A stretch of DNA of 64,000 nucleotides, taken from positions 1,364,001-1,428,000 of the forward strand of contig OY763926.1 of NCBI GenBank assembly GCA_963667715.1, written 5' to 3'. The DNA comes from JAFGDI01 sp963667715 (lineage in GTDB: Bacteria > Planctomycetota > Phycisphaerae > Sedimentisphaerales > SM23-30). A program made the translations under genes and the position numbers. This document shows, one piece after another, positions 1 through 9,088 of the stretch (position 1 is the first letter of the stretch; every line of letters starts with the position of its first letter). The notes beneath the pieces were generated by a model that was not told the origin of the DNA, did no database searches, and saw only the letters and a program-made list of their open reading frames with translations.

Positions 1-1794
1 AGAAATGCTATTAGGTTGACAGCTGTTGGTGGCGATCCAGCCAAGGTTGATTTCTGGATGAGGTCTAGTAGTGATGTCAGTATTACCGTTTCTACTGGTG
101 ACGGAACTGTACCTCTTAATACCTGGGTGAATATTGTTGTAACTTATAATGGCTCAGCGCTTTGCATGTATATGGATGGTACATTGATGCAGGAAGTTGC
201 ATATTCGCAAACAAATTTCTCTGCCTGGGATTATCCATTAACCATTATGGCTGAAAATATGCGTGGTACCGTTCAGGGTAATTATAGTGGTATGATAGAT
301 GACCTTCGTATTTATGATGGTCCACTTTCTGCAGAACAAGTTAAGATCCTGGCAAATTATCAGGATTTTAGTGCCGCACCACATTCTCCAGAGCCAGCAA
401 ATGGTGAAGATTTTGTAGCTCTTGATAAAACCTTGTCATGGACAGCTGCAATCGACCCTAATGATATGGGAAGAACTAATCCAAGTGTTAAAGCGCATTA
501 TGTATGGATGAGCAGTACAAGCGACCCTAATGTTGCTCTTGTTGATACTATTGCGGTTACTAATTATAGTGATCCAACAGCTGCTTGCAGCTATGCTCCA
601 GCTTCAGACGCACTTGAGTTAGATGGTGTTTATAGTTGGTATATTGAAGAAGGTATGGATGATGGAGCTGGTGGTATATATCCTGCTGGTGATGAAAACA
701 ATATCACTGGTCCGGTATGGAGTTTCTCTGCTATTCAGAGTATTCCAGATATACTAACTCAGCCAAAATCAGTACTCGTTGCACCAAATGGAACTGCTCA
801 GTTTTCTGTTGAGTTTGCTTCTACTAATACTGTTACTGCTGTCTGGTATAAAGATGGTGTAGAGCTGACTGCTGGTGGTAATATCTCTATAAGTACTGAT
901 ACTGATTCAAGCTCTCTCGAACTGGCTGGTGTAGCAGTAGCAGATGAAGGTTCATATTACTGTGTTCTTACAAGTAGAAGCTCAATTAATACAGAATCTG
1001 CTATGTTAGTCACTGGGAAAATGCTTGCCTGGTATAAGTTTGAGCAGGATCTCACTGATGAGGTTAATGGTGTTGATGGTACTGCAGTTTCAGAATTGAC
1101 TTATCCGGAAAGAGTTGAGGGTGATTATGCAGTTAGTACAGATGGACAGGGTTATGTAGAAATGCCAGTCAACGCTTATCCTAATGGTATTTTTGGTAAT
1201 GGTCTTGATCACTTTACATATACATTTATGGTAAATCCATCGTCGCTTGTTGGTAGTAATGGTCGCATTATTGGTAACTTTAATGATGGCTCAACTACAG
1301 GTATGCAGATTGGTGTTACAAGTGCTGGTGCGGTACGTTGCTTTGTTCGCGATGATAGTGGTACTTCGTTCTCAATTGATACTCCGGGTAACACGATCGG
1401 TATGGACGAGTGGTCATATGTTACAATTACATATGATGGTTCATCTCTGGTATATTACATTAACGGAAGTATGCTGCAGCAGTCTGATGTATCTACCCTG
1501 ACAAACTTTGCTCAATGGCAGTATGCACTAACATACTTATCAAAGAACAGTCGCGGAAGTATTGTTGAGCCGTATGTTGGTATGGTTGATGACTTAAAGA
1601 TATACAACTATGCAGTTAGTGAAATTGATGCTGCCAAACTTTACTATGACCTTACTGGTAATACAGTTTGTATTGAATCATTAAGGCCGTCAGCTAATTA
1701 CGATTTTAATAACGACTGTGTTGTTAATATTTTAGATTTTGCAAAAATGGCAGAACAGTGGCTAAAGACTGGCTTGTTCTCTGCTATTAACTAA
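1..1794 (+). CDS. Secreted LamG / Ig-like / dockerin-like protein (5' end outside window)
   Basis: The reading frame is open from base 1, so the true start and any signal peptide lie upstream; the first in-window start-like codon (TTG at 16) is probably internal. The visible part holds the end of a concanavalin-like LamG domain (to about residue 110), a linker with a YVWMSSTSDPN-type segment, an I-set Ig-like domain (about 248-330, ending GSYYCVLTS), a second LamG domain (about 337-545) and a C-terminal dockerin-like EF-hand segment (NYDFNNDCVVNILDF, then EQWL). Such domains bind carbohydrate or mediate adhesion and attachment; no catalytic domain is visible in this part. The two LamG copies share the MVDDLKIYN/MIDDLRIYD signature, suggesting internal duplication. 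A hairpin terminator follows the stop. Extracellular location is inferred from domain content. Confidence 0.8.
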   Translation, partial: RNAIRLTAVGGDPAKVDFWMRSSSDVSITVSTGDGTVPLNTWVNIVVTYNGSALCMYMDGTLMQEVAYSQTNFSAWDYPLTIMAENMRGTVQGNYSGMIDDLRIYDGPLSAEQVKILANYQDFSAAPHSPEPANGEDFVALDKTLSWTAAIDPNDMGRTNPSVKAHYVWMSSTSDPNVALVDTIAVTNYSDPTAACSYAPASDALELDGVYSWYIEEGMDDGAGGIYPAGDENNITGPVWSFSAIQSIPDILTQPKSVLVAPNGTAQFSVEFASTNTVTAVWYKDGVELTAGGNISISTDTDSSSLELAGVAVADEGSYYCVLTSRSSINTESAMLVTGKMLAWYKFEQDLTDEVNGVDGTAVSELTYPERVEGDYAVSTDGQGYVEMPVNAYPNGIFGNGLDHFTYTFMVNPSSLVGSNGRIIGNFNDGSTTGMQIGVTSAGAVRCFVRDDSGTSFSIDTPGNTIGMDEWSYVTITYDGSSLVYYINGSMLQQSDVSTLTNFAQWQYALTYLSKNSRGSIVEPYVGMVDDLKIYNYAVSEIDAAKLYYDLTGNTVCIESLRPSANYDFNNDCVVNILDFAKMAEQWLKTGLFSAIN

Positions 1795-1824
1795 TACATA
1801 CTTAACTAAAGCGAACACGCTTAT

Positions 1825-1868
1825 ACAGGCTGGAATATAACAGATATATTCCAGTCTGTTTTTTTATA
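1825..1868. terminator. Hairpin terminator between convergent genes
   Basis: A roughly 14-bp stem with one mismatch (arms starting ACAGGCTGGAATATA and ending TATATTCCAGTCTGT) is followed by seven T residues. It ends the preceding rightward gene and may also serve the leftward GH43 gene whose stop is a few bases away. Confidence 0.8.
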
Positions 1869-1871
1869 TAT

Positions 1872-2948
1872 TTACGGCATTGGAGCAGTTACCGGCCAGC
1901 CATCTTTCCAGCAAATGGTAGATATCTGTAGAATTGGTCTACCAGATTTAGCGTCATAAGCATGGCAGAAGATATAGTCTGTGCCGTCGTCGCTAAGAAT
2001 CGCTTCATGGCCAATTCCATGCCAGTTATCAGTTGCCGCTTCCAGAACCGGCGAACCACCATCATTTATAAGGTCAATTCCATTTTTATCGAGGTATGGG
2101 CCGGTTACTTTTTTCGATCTTCCAACAACAACATTATAATTGCTATTGACTCCCCGACAGCAGAAATCCCTGGAGACAAACAGGTACCACCAATTCTTGT
2201 GCTTGATTATAAACGGTGCTTCAACGGCACCTTCTACTGGTGGTGTAACATGATCCTTGTACCTTGGCCGTGAACACAGCTTATACAGTTGCGAGTTGCT
2301 TTTTTCCAGCAGGCCTGTTTCTGGGTTTATCTGTCGCATCATTATTCCGCCCCAGAAGCTACCCCAGCAAAGCCAGGCTGTTTTTTTATTTTCGTATACA
2401 AGATTAGCATCTATAGCATTAAAATCGTCAACACCTTCATTAGAGTTAACTACCATTCCGTGATCTATCCATTTATAGTAAGGGCTTGTACTGTCAAGTG
2501 TTACATTTGTCGCCAGACCAATAGCAGAGATATTTCGACCAAATGTAGAAACTGAATAATATAAATGATACTCACCATTAAAGAATGAAATATCAGGTGC
2601 CCATGAACCTCTTGTACCCGGAACCAATTTTTCACACCATTCAGGCAGTTTATCAAATACGCACCCAGCTCTTTTCCAGTTAATAAGGTCTTTTGATGTT
2701 CTGATTGGGATAATATCGCCATGGCGACCTCCTCCAGTACAGAACATATAGTAAGTATCTCCATCCTTGATAACCGCGGGATCGTGAACGGATATGTCGC
2801 CAGAAGGGTTTAGTCTGACAGGTTCGCACTTATTTTTAATGCCGCAGCCGCAACATGTGATAAGAATTGTTACACTTAACAATAAACCAATTCCATTTGT
2901 CGATTTAACCATTTTGCAAAAAGCTGTTATTTTCTCTTTATAGAACAT
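1872..2948 (-). CDS. GH43 family glycosidase, probable arabinan-active lipoprotein
   Basis: A 358-residue five-bladed beta-propeller glycosidase of family GH43, most like arabinan endo-1,5-alpha-L-arabinosidases and arabinofuranosidases. The three expected acids are visible: Asp56 (VHDPAV, base), Asp119 (WAPDIS, pKa modulator) and Glu243 (VEAPF, acid). The N-terminus has a basic stretch, a hydrophobic segment and a Cys-rich lipobox-like end (ILITCCGC, about residues 28-35), suggesting a membrane-anchored lipoprotein. The start is supported by an AAAGGA site 7 bases upstream. It is divergent from the GH30 gene, with about 190 bases between them holding both promoters. With the neighbouring GH30 and GH127 genes it suggests arabinose/galactose side-chain removal. 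The family is confident; exact specificity is inferred. Confidence 0.85.
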   Translation of the reverse strand: MFYKEKITAFCKMVKSTNGIGLLLSVTILITCCGCGIKNKCEPVRLNPSGDISVHDPAVIKDGDTYYMFCTGGGRHGDIIPIRTSKDLINWKRAGCVFDKLPEWCEKLVPGTRGSWAPDISFFNGEYHLYYSVSTFGRNISAIGLATNVTLDSTSPYYKWIDHGMVVNSNEGVDDFNAIDANLVYENKKTAWLCWGSFWGGIMMRQINPETGLLEKSNSQLYKLCSRPRYKDHVTPPVEGAVEAPFIIKHKNWWYLFVSRDFCCRGVNSNYNVVVGRSKKVTGPYLDKNGIDLINDGGSPVLEAATDNWHGIGHEAILSDDGTDYIFCHAYDAKSGRPILQISTICWKDGWPVTAPMP

Positions 2949-3140
2949 AGTAATTCCTTTATAAAAAGTATCTATATATTAAATGAAAAAGAAAGTTCAG
3001 ATGTTTTCCTCATGTTAACACACAGGTAAAGTATTAACAATATTATTCCGCTATATGGTAAATTGTTAACTTATTGTGTAATGTATGTGTATTATCAGTT
3101 GAGGTATAGATTATGGATAGAATAGAGTTGGAGATTATTA

Positions 3141-4754
3141 ATGTTAAATAAAATTAAGCTGTTCACTAAAACTGTTTTAGTATTTATATTTTTTATTATA
3201 GCCATGGCTACGGGATCGATTTCAGCTATATCTTCCAATAATGGTAGTCTTATGGCAGATTCCAAAGAATCACTATTGATAAAAGTAGATACATCTCGCC
3301 ACTGTCAACAGATCAGAGATTTTGGAGCTTCTGACTGCTGGACTATGCAGGTAGTTGGAAATTGGCCTAAAGAGAAAACGGAAGCGATAGCCGATCTACT
3401 TTTTAGTTCAGAGCTTGACAGCAGTGGTAAGCCTGTTGGTATTGGTCTAAGTTCATGGAGAATGAATCTTGGAGCTGGCAGCGCTCGTCAGGATAATATT
3501 TTTGATAGTTGGCGTAAAGGGGACTGTTTTCTTGATGATGAAATGAATAGCTACGATTGGCAGCGATGCTCCGGCCAGAGAAAGTTTTTGCAATTGGCTA
3601 AAAGTAGAGGAGTAAGCCATTTTACAGCTTTCTGTAACAGCCCGCTAATAAATATGACGCGGAACGGTAATGCTTTTTGTGATCCTTCAATTGGCACGAC
3701 AAATCTAAACTATTCTAAAGCAAAGGACTTTGCTAATTACATAGCGGATGTTCTTGAGTATTTTCGTGATAGTGAAGGAATTGAGTTTGATAATATTTCG
3801 CCAGTAAATGAACCTGAATGGGATTGGAATCAGAAACGTGATAATCCAGCACGTGCTTCGCAGGAAGGTTGCAGGTATAACAATGTTGATATTAAGTTAA
3901 TTGTGGATGTACTGGCCCCATCTATAAAAAAGCGAGGGTTAAAAACAGTTATTGAGATTTGTGAGTCTGGCAGCATTGAATATTTATATTCTCATGGTAT
4001 TGAGAAAGGGGAGCATATCAGAGCCTTTTTTGAAAAGGGTTCTTCATATTATCTTGGAGATAAAATACCACCGGTAATCTGTTCTCATAGTTACTGGACT
4101 GATATTGCGACAGAAATCGTTCAAAAAAGAGAAATGCTGCGTAGGCAGCTGGATAAATATGGTCTTGATTATGTTCAGAGTGAATACAGTATTCTTGGTG
4201 ACCGTGGTGAGATAAATGGTAATGGACGCGATCTGGGTATTGATCCTGCATTATGGGTTGCAAGAGTGATTCATACCGACCTTACGGTAGCTCGTGCAGT
4301 CAGCTGGCAATGGTGGACGGCTGTTTCTCCGGTAAATTATAAGGATGGCCTGGTTTATTGTGATAGAAATGATTCCGATGGTAACTACTATCAATCCAAG
4401 ATGTTATGGGCGTTCGGTAATTTCAGCCGTTTTATTCGGCCGGGAATGTACCGCGTAGAGCTGGATAGATCTGATAAAAAAACAGCGTTAGAAACTGTAA
4501 ATGGTCTTATGGCTTCCAGTTATTATTCTACATTAAATAATACAGTAGTGGTAGTACTGGTTAATTATAGTCATGAATCAGCTTATGTTAAGCTAGAGAT
4601 ACCGAATCAGGAAATAAATGGCTGGCAACCATATGTTACAGCTGGAAATAATATTGAAACTGACAGCTTATCTCCTTATGAGCTTTTAAGTTCTGGTTCT
4701 ACAGCAGAAATACCAGCTCGTTCAGTTGTTACTTTTGTAAGTACTTCAAAGTGA
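3141..4754 (+). CDS. GH30 family glycosidase, endo-beta-1,6-galactanase-like
   Basis: A 537-residue exported enzyme with a signal peptide (about residues 1-30), a (beta/alpha)8 barrel with a C-terminal beta domain. The acid/base is Glu224 in SPVNEPEWDW and the likely nucleophile Glu348 in QSEYSIL. The opening DFGASDCWTMQ and the long loop after the first strand resemble the GH30 branch that includes endo-beta-1,6-galactanases rather than glucosylceramidases or glucuronoxylanases. Such enzymes cut the beta-1,6-galactan side chains of arabinogalactan, which fits flanking GH43 and GH127 genes. The ATG follows a GGAG site at 8 bases. Assignment to GH30 is firm; galactanase specificity is inferred from motif likeness and context. 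Confidence 0.82.
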   Translation: MLNKIKLFTKTVLVFIFFIIAMATGSISAISSNNGSLMADSKESLLIKVDTSRHCQQIRDFGASDCWTMQVVGNWPKEKTEAIADLLFSSELDSSGKPVGIGLSSWRMNLGAGSARQDNIFDSWRKGDCFLDDEMNSYDWQRCSGQRKFLQLAKSRGVSHFTAFCNSPLINMTRNGNAFCDPSIGTTNLNYSKAKDFANYIADVLEYFRDSEGIEFDNISPVNEPEWDWNQKRDNPARASQEGCRYNNVDIKLIVDVLAPSIKKRGLKTVIEICESGSIEYLYSHGIEKGEHIRAFFEKGSSYYLGDKIPPVICSHSYWTDIATEIVQKREMLRRQLDKYGLDYVQSEYSILGDRGEINGNGRDLGIDPALWVARVIHTDLTVARAVSWQWWTAVSPVNYKDGLVYCDRNDSDGNYYQSKMLWAFGNFSRFIRPGMYRVELDRSDKKTALETVNGLMASSYYSTLNNTVVVVLVNYSHESAYVKLEIPNQEINGWQPYVTAGNNIETDSLSPYELLSSGSTAEIPARSVVTFVSTSK

Positions 4755-5064
4755 GGGCAACTGTTAATAGTTTTAACCTTTGTTGATGATGCCAAAAACC
4801 ATAAAGCGTCCAAGTTGTTATTTTGTATGTGTTTATGTGAAATTTCTTAGCGATTTTGTTTGAAATCTTGCAGCGTGATAATTACAATCAATTCATAGAT
4901 ATTATTATTTAGCGTTTGTATTCCATAATTTTGTATACATAAAATTCGTTTACCTGTTGTTTATTAAGTTTGAGTCCTTCTGCGTTTTATTGCTTATATA
5001 TACGTGTATATTTTTTTCATAGTAGAACGCATATAGCTATACCGTTAATTCAGGGAGTAATATT
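4755..5064. other. AT-rich intergenic region before GH127
   Basis: About 310 bases without a credible reading frame. It presumably holds the GH127 promoter, but no clear -35/-10 pair was identified. No terminator hairpin was found after the GH30 stop, so read-through into the GH127 gene is possible. Confidence 0.4.
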
Positions 5065-7476
5065 ATGAAATTGAAAGTGTTACTTGGGTTTATTTTAAGT
5101 CTTATCGTGGTTGGCCAGGGATACAGTCAGCAGAAAAGTGATTATCCCTATCAGCCGGTCCCTTTTTCAAATGTTAATTTCAATGATGTTTTCTGGGCTC
5201 CGCGTATTGAAACTAACAGAACAGTTACTATTCCATTTGCTTTTGGTAAGTGCGAAGAAACAGGACGCTATTATAATTTTGAGCGTGCTGCCAAGGTGTT
5301 AAATGGTGAAGAGGTGCTTGACAGAAAGCCGCCGGGATTGTCTTTTGACGATACTGACCCATATAAGGTATTGGAAGGTGCATCGTTTGGCTTGTCGGTA
5401 AAATATGATGCTGAGATGGATGCTTATCTTGATAAAGTTATAGCACTTATCGCGTCGGCTCAGGAGCCGGATGGTTATTTGTATACTGCTCGTACAATAG
5501 ATCCTGAACACCCACATGAGTGGGCTGGTAATAAACGCTGGGTAAACGTAAAGGCGTTAAGTCATGAACTCTATAATATGGGACATTTGTACGAAGCGGC
5601 CGCCGCGCATTATCAGGCTACTGGTAAAAAGACACTACTTAATATTGCAATTAAAACGGCGGACCTGCTTTGTGATGTGTTTGGGCCTGGCAAGGATGAA
5701 GATGCTCCGGGCCATCAGATAGTTGAAATGGGTCTGGTTAAACTATATCGTATTACTGGTGAGAAGAAGTATCTTGATCTAGCCAGATTCTTCCTTGATA
5801 CTCGTGGACCAAATGATGGTGAGTACAGTCAGGCGCATAAAAAGGTGATAGATCAGGATGAAGCAGTAGGTCATGCTGTACGTGCAACATATATGTATTG
5901 TGGTATGGCTGATGTTGCGGCAATTGAAAACGATAGTGATTATATTAAAGCTATTGATAATATATGGAACAATGTTGTTACTAAGAAACTTTACATTACT
6001 GGTGGAATTGGTGCCACTCATAGTGGTGAAGCGTTTGGACCAAACTATCATCTTCCGAACATGAGTGCTTATTGTGAGACATGTGCAGCTATAGGTAATG
6101 TCTACTGGAACCATAGAATGTTTTTACTTCACGGTGATGGAAAGTATATCGATGTACTAGAACGCAGTTTGTATAATGGTGTTATTTCAGGTGTTTCGCT
6201 TGACGGTAAAGGGTTTTTCTACCCGAATCCATTGGAGTCAACAGGTCAGTATCGTCGCAGTCCGTGGTTTGGTTGTGCCTGTTGCCCATCAAATATAACT
6301 CGCTTTTTGGCTTCTGTTCCAGGCTATGCTTATGCCGTAAGAAATGACGATCTCTTTGTTAATTTATATGCAGCTGGAAGTGCAGATGTTAAACTTGCTG
6401 ATGGTGAGGTTAAGTTGACCCAGCAGACAAAATATCCATGGGATGGTGATATTAAAATTACTGTTGATTCAGCTGCTGGAAAAGATTTCAATATGTGCTT
6501 GAGAATACCGGGCTGGGCGATGGATAAGCCTGTTCCAAGTGATCTGTATAGCTATGTAAATAGTGCTGCTGGTGATCCGGAAATTAAACTCAATGGTAAA
6601 ATAGTTGCGTTAAATGTTAAAAACGGATATGTGAGTTTGAATAAAAAATGGAAGAAGGGCGATGTAGTTGATATTTCTTTCCCTATGTCACCGAGACTGG
6701 TAAAGGCTAATGATAAGGTTAAAGAGGATAGAGGCCGTTTAAGTATAGAACGTGGCCCAATAGTTTATTGCTTGGAAGGTGTTGATAGTGCAGATGGTCA
6801 TGTTAGAAATCTGTTTATTGATCCTGAATTGAAGATGTCTTATAGCTTTGAGCCTGATCTGCTTGGCGGTGTTGGGGTAATAAAAGCAATGGCCTCTGTT
6901 GCTGGGTTGGATGCTAATGGTAATAATGCTGATAGTGGTAAGAAAGTGAAATTTACCGCTATACCATATAGTACATGGTGTAATCGTAAGATAGGTGAAA
7001 TGACAGTTTGGATACCTACAGATCCATCACAGGCTTATGTTAAACCTCTTCCTACTATTGCTTCTGAAAGTAAGGTGACTGCGTCTCGAGGTTCTGGTAG
7101 TCCAAAATTTATGGTTTCGCAGGCAAAGCCAAAGAGTTCTGCTGATAAGGATAATCAGTTCTATCATTGGTGGCCAAAGAAGGGTACTAGCGAATGGGTT
7201 CAGTTTGACTTTGACAAGCCAACAGATATCTCATCAATTAAAGTGTACTGGCTTGATGATACCGGAGCTGGTGAGTGTAAAGTGCCGCTGAGCTGGCGAG
7301 TGCTTTATAAAGATGGTAATGAGTATAAGCCAGCGGTCTCTGGTAATGGCTTTACAGTTGAAAAAGATATGTATAATGCTACTTCAATAACAAAGGTTAA
7401 AACTACTTCAATCAAACTGGAGATACAGCTTCAGCCAAACTGGTCAGCTGGAATATTACAGGTTATGTTTGACTGA
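5065..7476 (+). CDS. GH127 beta-L-arabinofuranosidase-like enzyme with discoidin-like C-terminus
   Basis: An 803-residue protein with a signal peptide cleaved near GYSQQ (about residue 21). The body is an (alpha/alpha)6 barrel of the GH127 (DUF1680) family, which removes beta-L-arabinofuranose. The unusual Cys/Zn active site is visible: Glu338 and Cys340 in YCETC, and Cys406-Cys407 in GCACCPSN, where a cysteine thiolate acts as nucleophile in characterised members. Residues about 670-803 form a beta-sandwich resembling F5/8 type C (discoidin-like) carbohydrate-binding domains (WVQFDFDKPTDISSIKVYW). The start follows an AGGGAG site. The gene completes a GH43-GH30-GH127 group. Activity on hydroxyproline-linked or pectic arabinose is inferred; related families GH137/GH146 could overlap in substrate. 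Confidence 0.87.
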   Translation: MKLKVLLGFILSLIVVGQGYSQQKSDYPYQPVPFSNVNFNDVFWAPRIETNRTVTIPFAFGKCEETGRYYNFERAAKVLNGEEVLDRKPPGLSFDDTDPYKVLEGASFGLSVKYDAEMDAYLDKVIALIASAQEPDGYLYTARTIDPEHPHEWAGNKRWVNVKALSHELYNMGHLYEAAAAHYQATGKKTLLNIAIKTADLLCDVFGPGKDEDAPGHQIVEMGLVKLYRITGEKKYLDLARFFLDTRGPNDGEYSQAHKKVIDQDEAVGHAVRATYMYCGMADVAAIENDSDYIKAIDNIWNNVVTKKLYITGGIGATHSGEAFGPNYHLPNMSAYCETCAAIGNVYWNHRMFLLHGDGKYIDVLERSLYNGVISGVSLDGKGFFYPNPLESTGQYRRSPWFGCACCPSNITRFLASVPGYAYAVRNDDLFVNLYAAGSADVKLADGEVKLTQQTKYPWDGDIKITVDSAAGKDFNMCLRIPGWAMDKPVPSDLYSYVNSAAGDPEIKLNGKIVALNVKNGYVSLNKKWKKGDVVDISFPMSPRLVKANDKVKEDRGRLSIERGPIVYCLEGVDSADGHVRNLFIDPELKMSYSFEPDLLGGVGVIKAMASVAGLDANGNNADSGKKVKFTAIPYSTWCNRKIGEMTVWIPTDPSQAYVKPLPTIASESKVTASRGSGSPKFMVSQAKPKSSADKDNQFYHWWPKKGTSEWVQFDFDKPTDISSIKVYWLDDTGAGECKVPLSWRVLYKDGNEYKPAVSGNGFTVEKDMYNATSITKVKTTSIKLEIQLQPNWSAGILQVMFD

Positions 7477-7495
7477 TCGCGATTCGTGTAATAGC

Positions 7496-7541
7496 TAAGA
7501 GCCGGTTCTGATGGATTTATTTCAGAAGCGGCTCTTTTTCA
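7496..7541. terminator. Hairpin terminator between GH127 and rimK
   Basis: Stem AAGAGCCGGTTCTGA / TTCAGAAGCGGCTCTT with a short loop, followed by TTTTTC. It lies between convergent genes and probably serves the rightward GH127 gene, possibly both. Confidence 0.8.
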
Positions 7542-7572
7542 TTTATTACTTTAGGTTTTGGTATTTTCTATA

Positions 7573-8478
7573 CTAGCCCTTGCCGCGAGTGGCTGTTTTT
7601 TGGCTTGGGGCATGCTTTTCAATATGTTTAATTATCATACTGGCAATATCTTTGCCAGTAGCTTTTTCAATACCTTCAAGTCCGGGGCTGGAATTCACTT
7701 CCATTACTAATGGGCCATGATTTGATCTGAGCAGGTCAACACCAGCTACATTTAGGCCAATTATTCTTGCCGCTCTGACAGCGGTTGATCTTTCTTCCGG
7801 AGTGATCTTGATCAGTGAAGAAGAGCCTCCTCTGTGCAGATTGGAGCGGAATTCACCGTCTTTGGCCTGTCTTTTCATTGCGGCTACTACTTTACCGTCA
7901 ATAACGAAGCAGCGAATATCAGCACCTCCGGATTCCTTGATATACTCCTGGACAAGGATATTCGCCTTTACTCCCATAAAACCTTCTATTACGCTTTCAG
8001 CTGCTTTCTGAGTTTCAGCAAGTACAACGCCAATACCCTGTGTACCCTCCAGCAGTTTTACTACCAGAGGGGCACCTCCAACCATATCGACCATGTCTTT
8101 GATATCGTCAGGTTTACTGGCAAATCCAGTTATTGGTAGTCCAATGCCCTTACGGCTAAGCAGCTGCATTGATCTAAGCTTGTCCCGGGAGCGGGTCAGG
8201 GCTACAGATTCATTTAGAGGATATACGCCCATCATTTCAAACTGCCTTAGAACCGCTGTGCCGTAGAAAGTTACTGATGCACCTATTCTTGGTATTATCG
8301 CATCTACTCCTTCGATAACCTGGCCTTTGTAGTGTATTGACGGCTTATGTGATGTGATATTCATGTAAGCTCTAAGCACGTCTAAGATCATGATCTCATG
8401 ACCGCGTTCCTGAGCCGCTTCGACTAGTCGACGTGTAGAATAGAGTTTTGGATTTCTTGATAGTATTACTATTTTCAT
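7573..8478 (-). CDS. rimK: RimK-family alpha-L-glutamate ligase
   Basis: A 301-residue ATP-grasp enzyme of the RimK family, which adds glutamate residues to the C-terminus of ribosomal protein S6 and may make poly-alpha-glutamate. The N-terminal preATP-grasp domain (MKIVILSRNPKLYSTRRL) is followed by the ATP-grasp fold with the lid and Mg-binding features VVKLLEGTQGIGV (about 142-154), VQEYIKESGGADIRCFV and the terminal VMEVNSSPGLEGIE. Length matches the E. coli enzyme (300). It lies 36 bases downstream of the rimB-like gene in the same direction, so the two are probably co-transcribed. RimB-type proteins modulate or reverse RimK-dependent modification in characterised systems. No RimA-like regulator is seen nearby. 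Confidence 0.93.
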   Translation of the reverse strand: MKIVILSRNPKLYSTRRLVEAAQERGHEIMILDVLRAYMNITSHKPSIHYKGQVIEGVDAIIPRIGASVTFYGTAVLRQFEMMGVYPLNESVALTRSRDKLRSMQLLSRKGIGLPITGFASKPDDIKDMVDMVGGAPLVVKLLEGTQGIGVVLAETQKAAESVIEGFMGVKANILVQEYIKESGGADIRCFVIDGKVVAAMKRQAKDGEFRSNLHRGGSSSLIKITPEERSTAVRAARIIGLNVAGVDLLRSNHGPLVMEVNSSPGLEGIEKATGKDIASMIIKHIEKHAPSQKTATRGKG

Positions 8479-8514
8479 TTTACTTTTTTCTGTTTTATAT
8501 CCCTGGTTTACTTT

Positions 8515-8970
8515 TTAGTATAACCGTTTCCCGTTTATTTTACCGCAGGCGTAAGAAAGCGATGGATTAATTATTACTTTATGGTGCATAGCTGTTCTGC
8601 CCAGCAGCATTCTAAATCGCATTTTATCGCGATTAGTAAGCGTGATTTCTATCGGCCAGCTTTCATTTTTGACTGCTATTAAAGTTTTGATCACTATACG
8701 TTTTTCTCTGTGGCCCCCGGAATCGCTGACAATGCGTTTGTCAACAACAGGAGCTACTCTTTCCAGGCAAAGTTGACTGTTTTGTAAGGGGTGTAGAAAA
8801 AAACGAACGTAATCTATGCCACCCCGTGAGAATTCTTCGATCTTACAGGTGTGGATAGCCGAAGTCCTTGCTCCGGTATCTATTTTGGCTTTAATTGCTG
8901 GTACTTTCAATTCGGGAAGGGATATCCATTCCCGCCAGCCAAACATAATAAGATTGTTATCTTTTCGCAT
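8515..8970 (-). CDS. rimB: RimB / retropepsin-like protease (RimK partner)
   Basis: A 151-residue protein of the family annotated as putative ATP-dependent zinc protease, now known as RimB-like retropepsin-fold proteases. The aspartyl-protease-like signature KIDTGARTSAIH sits at about residues 29-40, and MLLGRTAMHHK (about 120-131) matches the family's conserved C-terminal motif. The family starts with a GWREW-type motif, also present here near residue 11. It precedes rimK by 36 bases and is presumably in its operon, consistent with a role in trimming or controlling S6 glutamylation. Upstream ribosome-binding complementarity is weak; ATG codons at 8970 and 8946 are both possible starts, the former giving the family-typical length. 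Confidence 0.87.
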   Translation of the reverse strand: MRKDNNLIMFGWREWISLPELKVPAIKAKIDTGARTSAIHTCKIEEFSRGGIDYVRFFLHPLQNSQLCLERVAPVVDKRIVSDSGGHREKRIVIKTLIAVKNESWPIEITLTNRDKMRFRMLLGRTAMHHKVIINPSLSYACGKINGKRLY

Positions 8971-9088
8971 TTCCGATTTTCCCGCCCAGCGGTGTCATAG
9001 TTTCAATAAAATCCCGCAAAGCGGTATGCAGTTTGCATAATATACAATAAAAAATGATATTAGCAAATATTAAGTACGATATTTTATT

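Noticed and set aside
16..1794. TTG at base 16 as true start of the first gene
   Set aside because: The frame is open to base 1 and a LamG domain is already in progress, so the gene is cut by the window edge.
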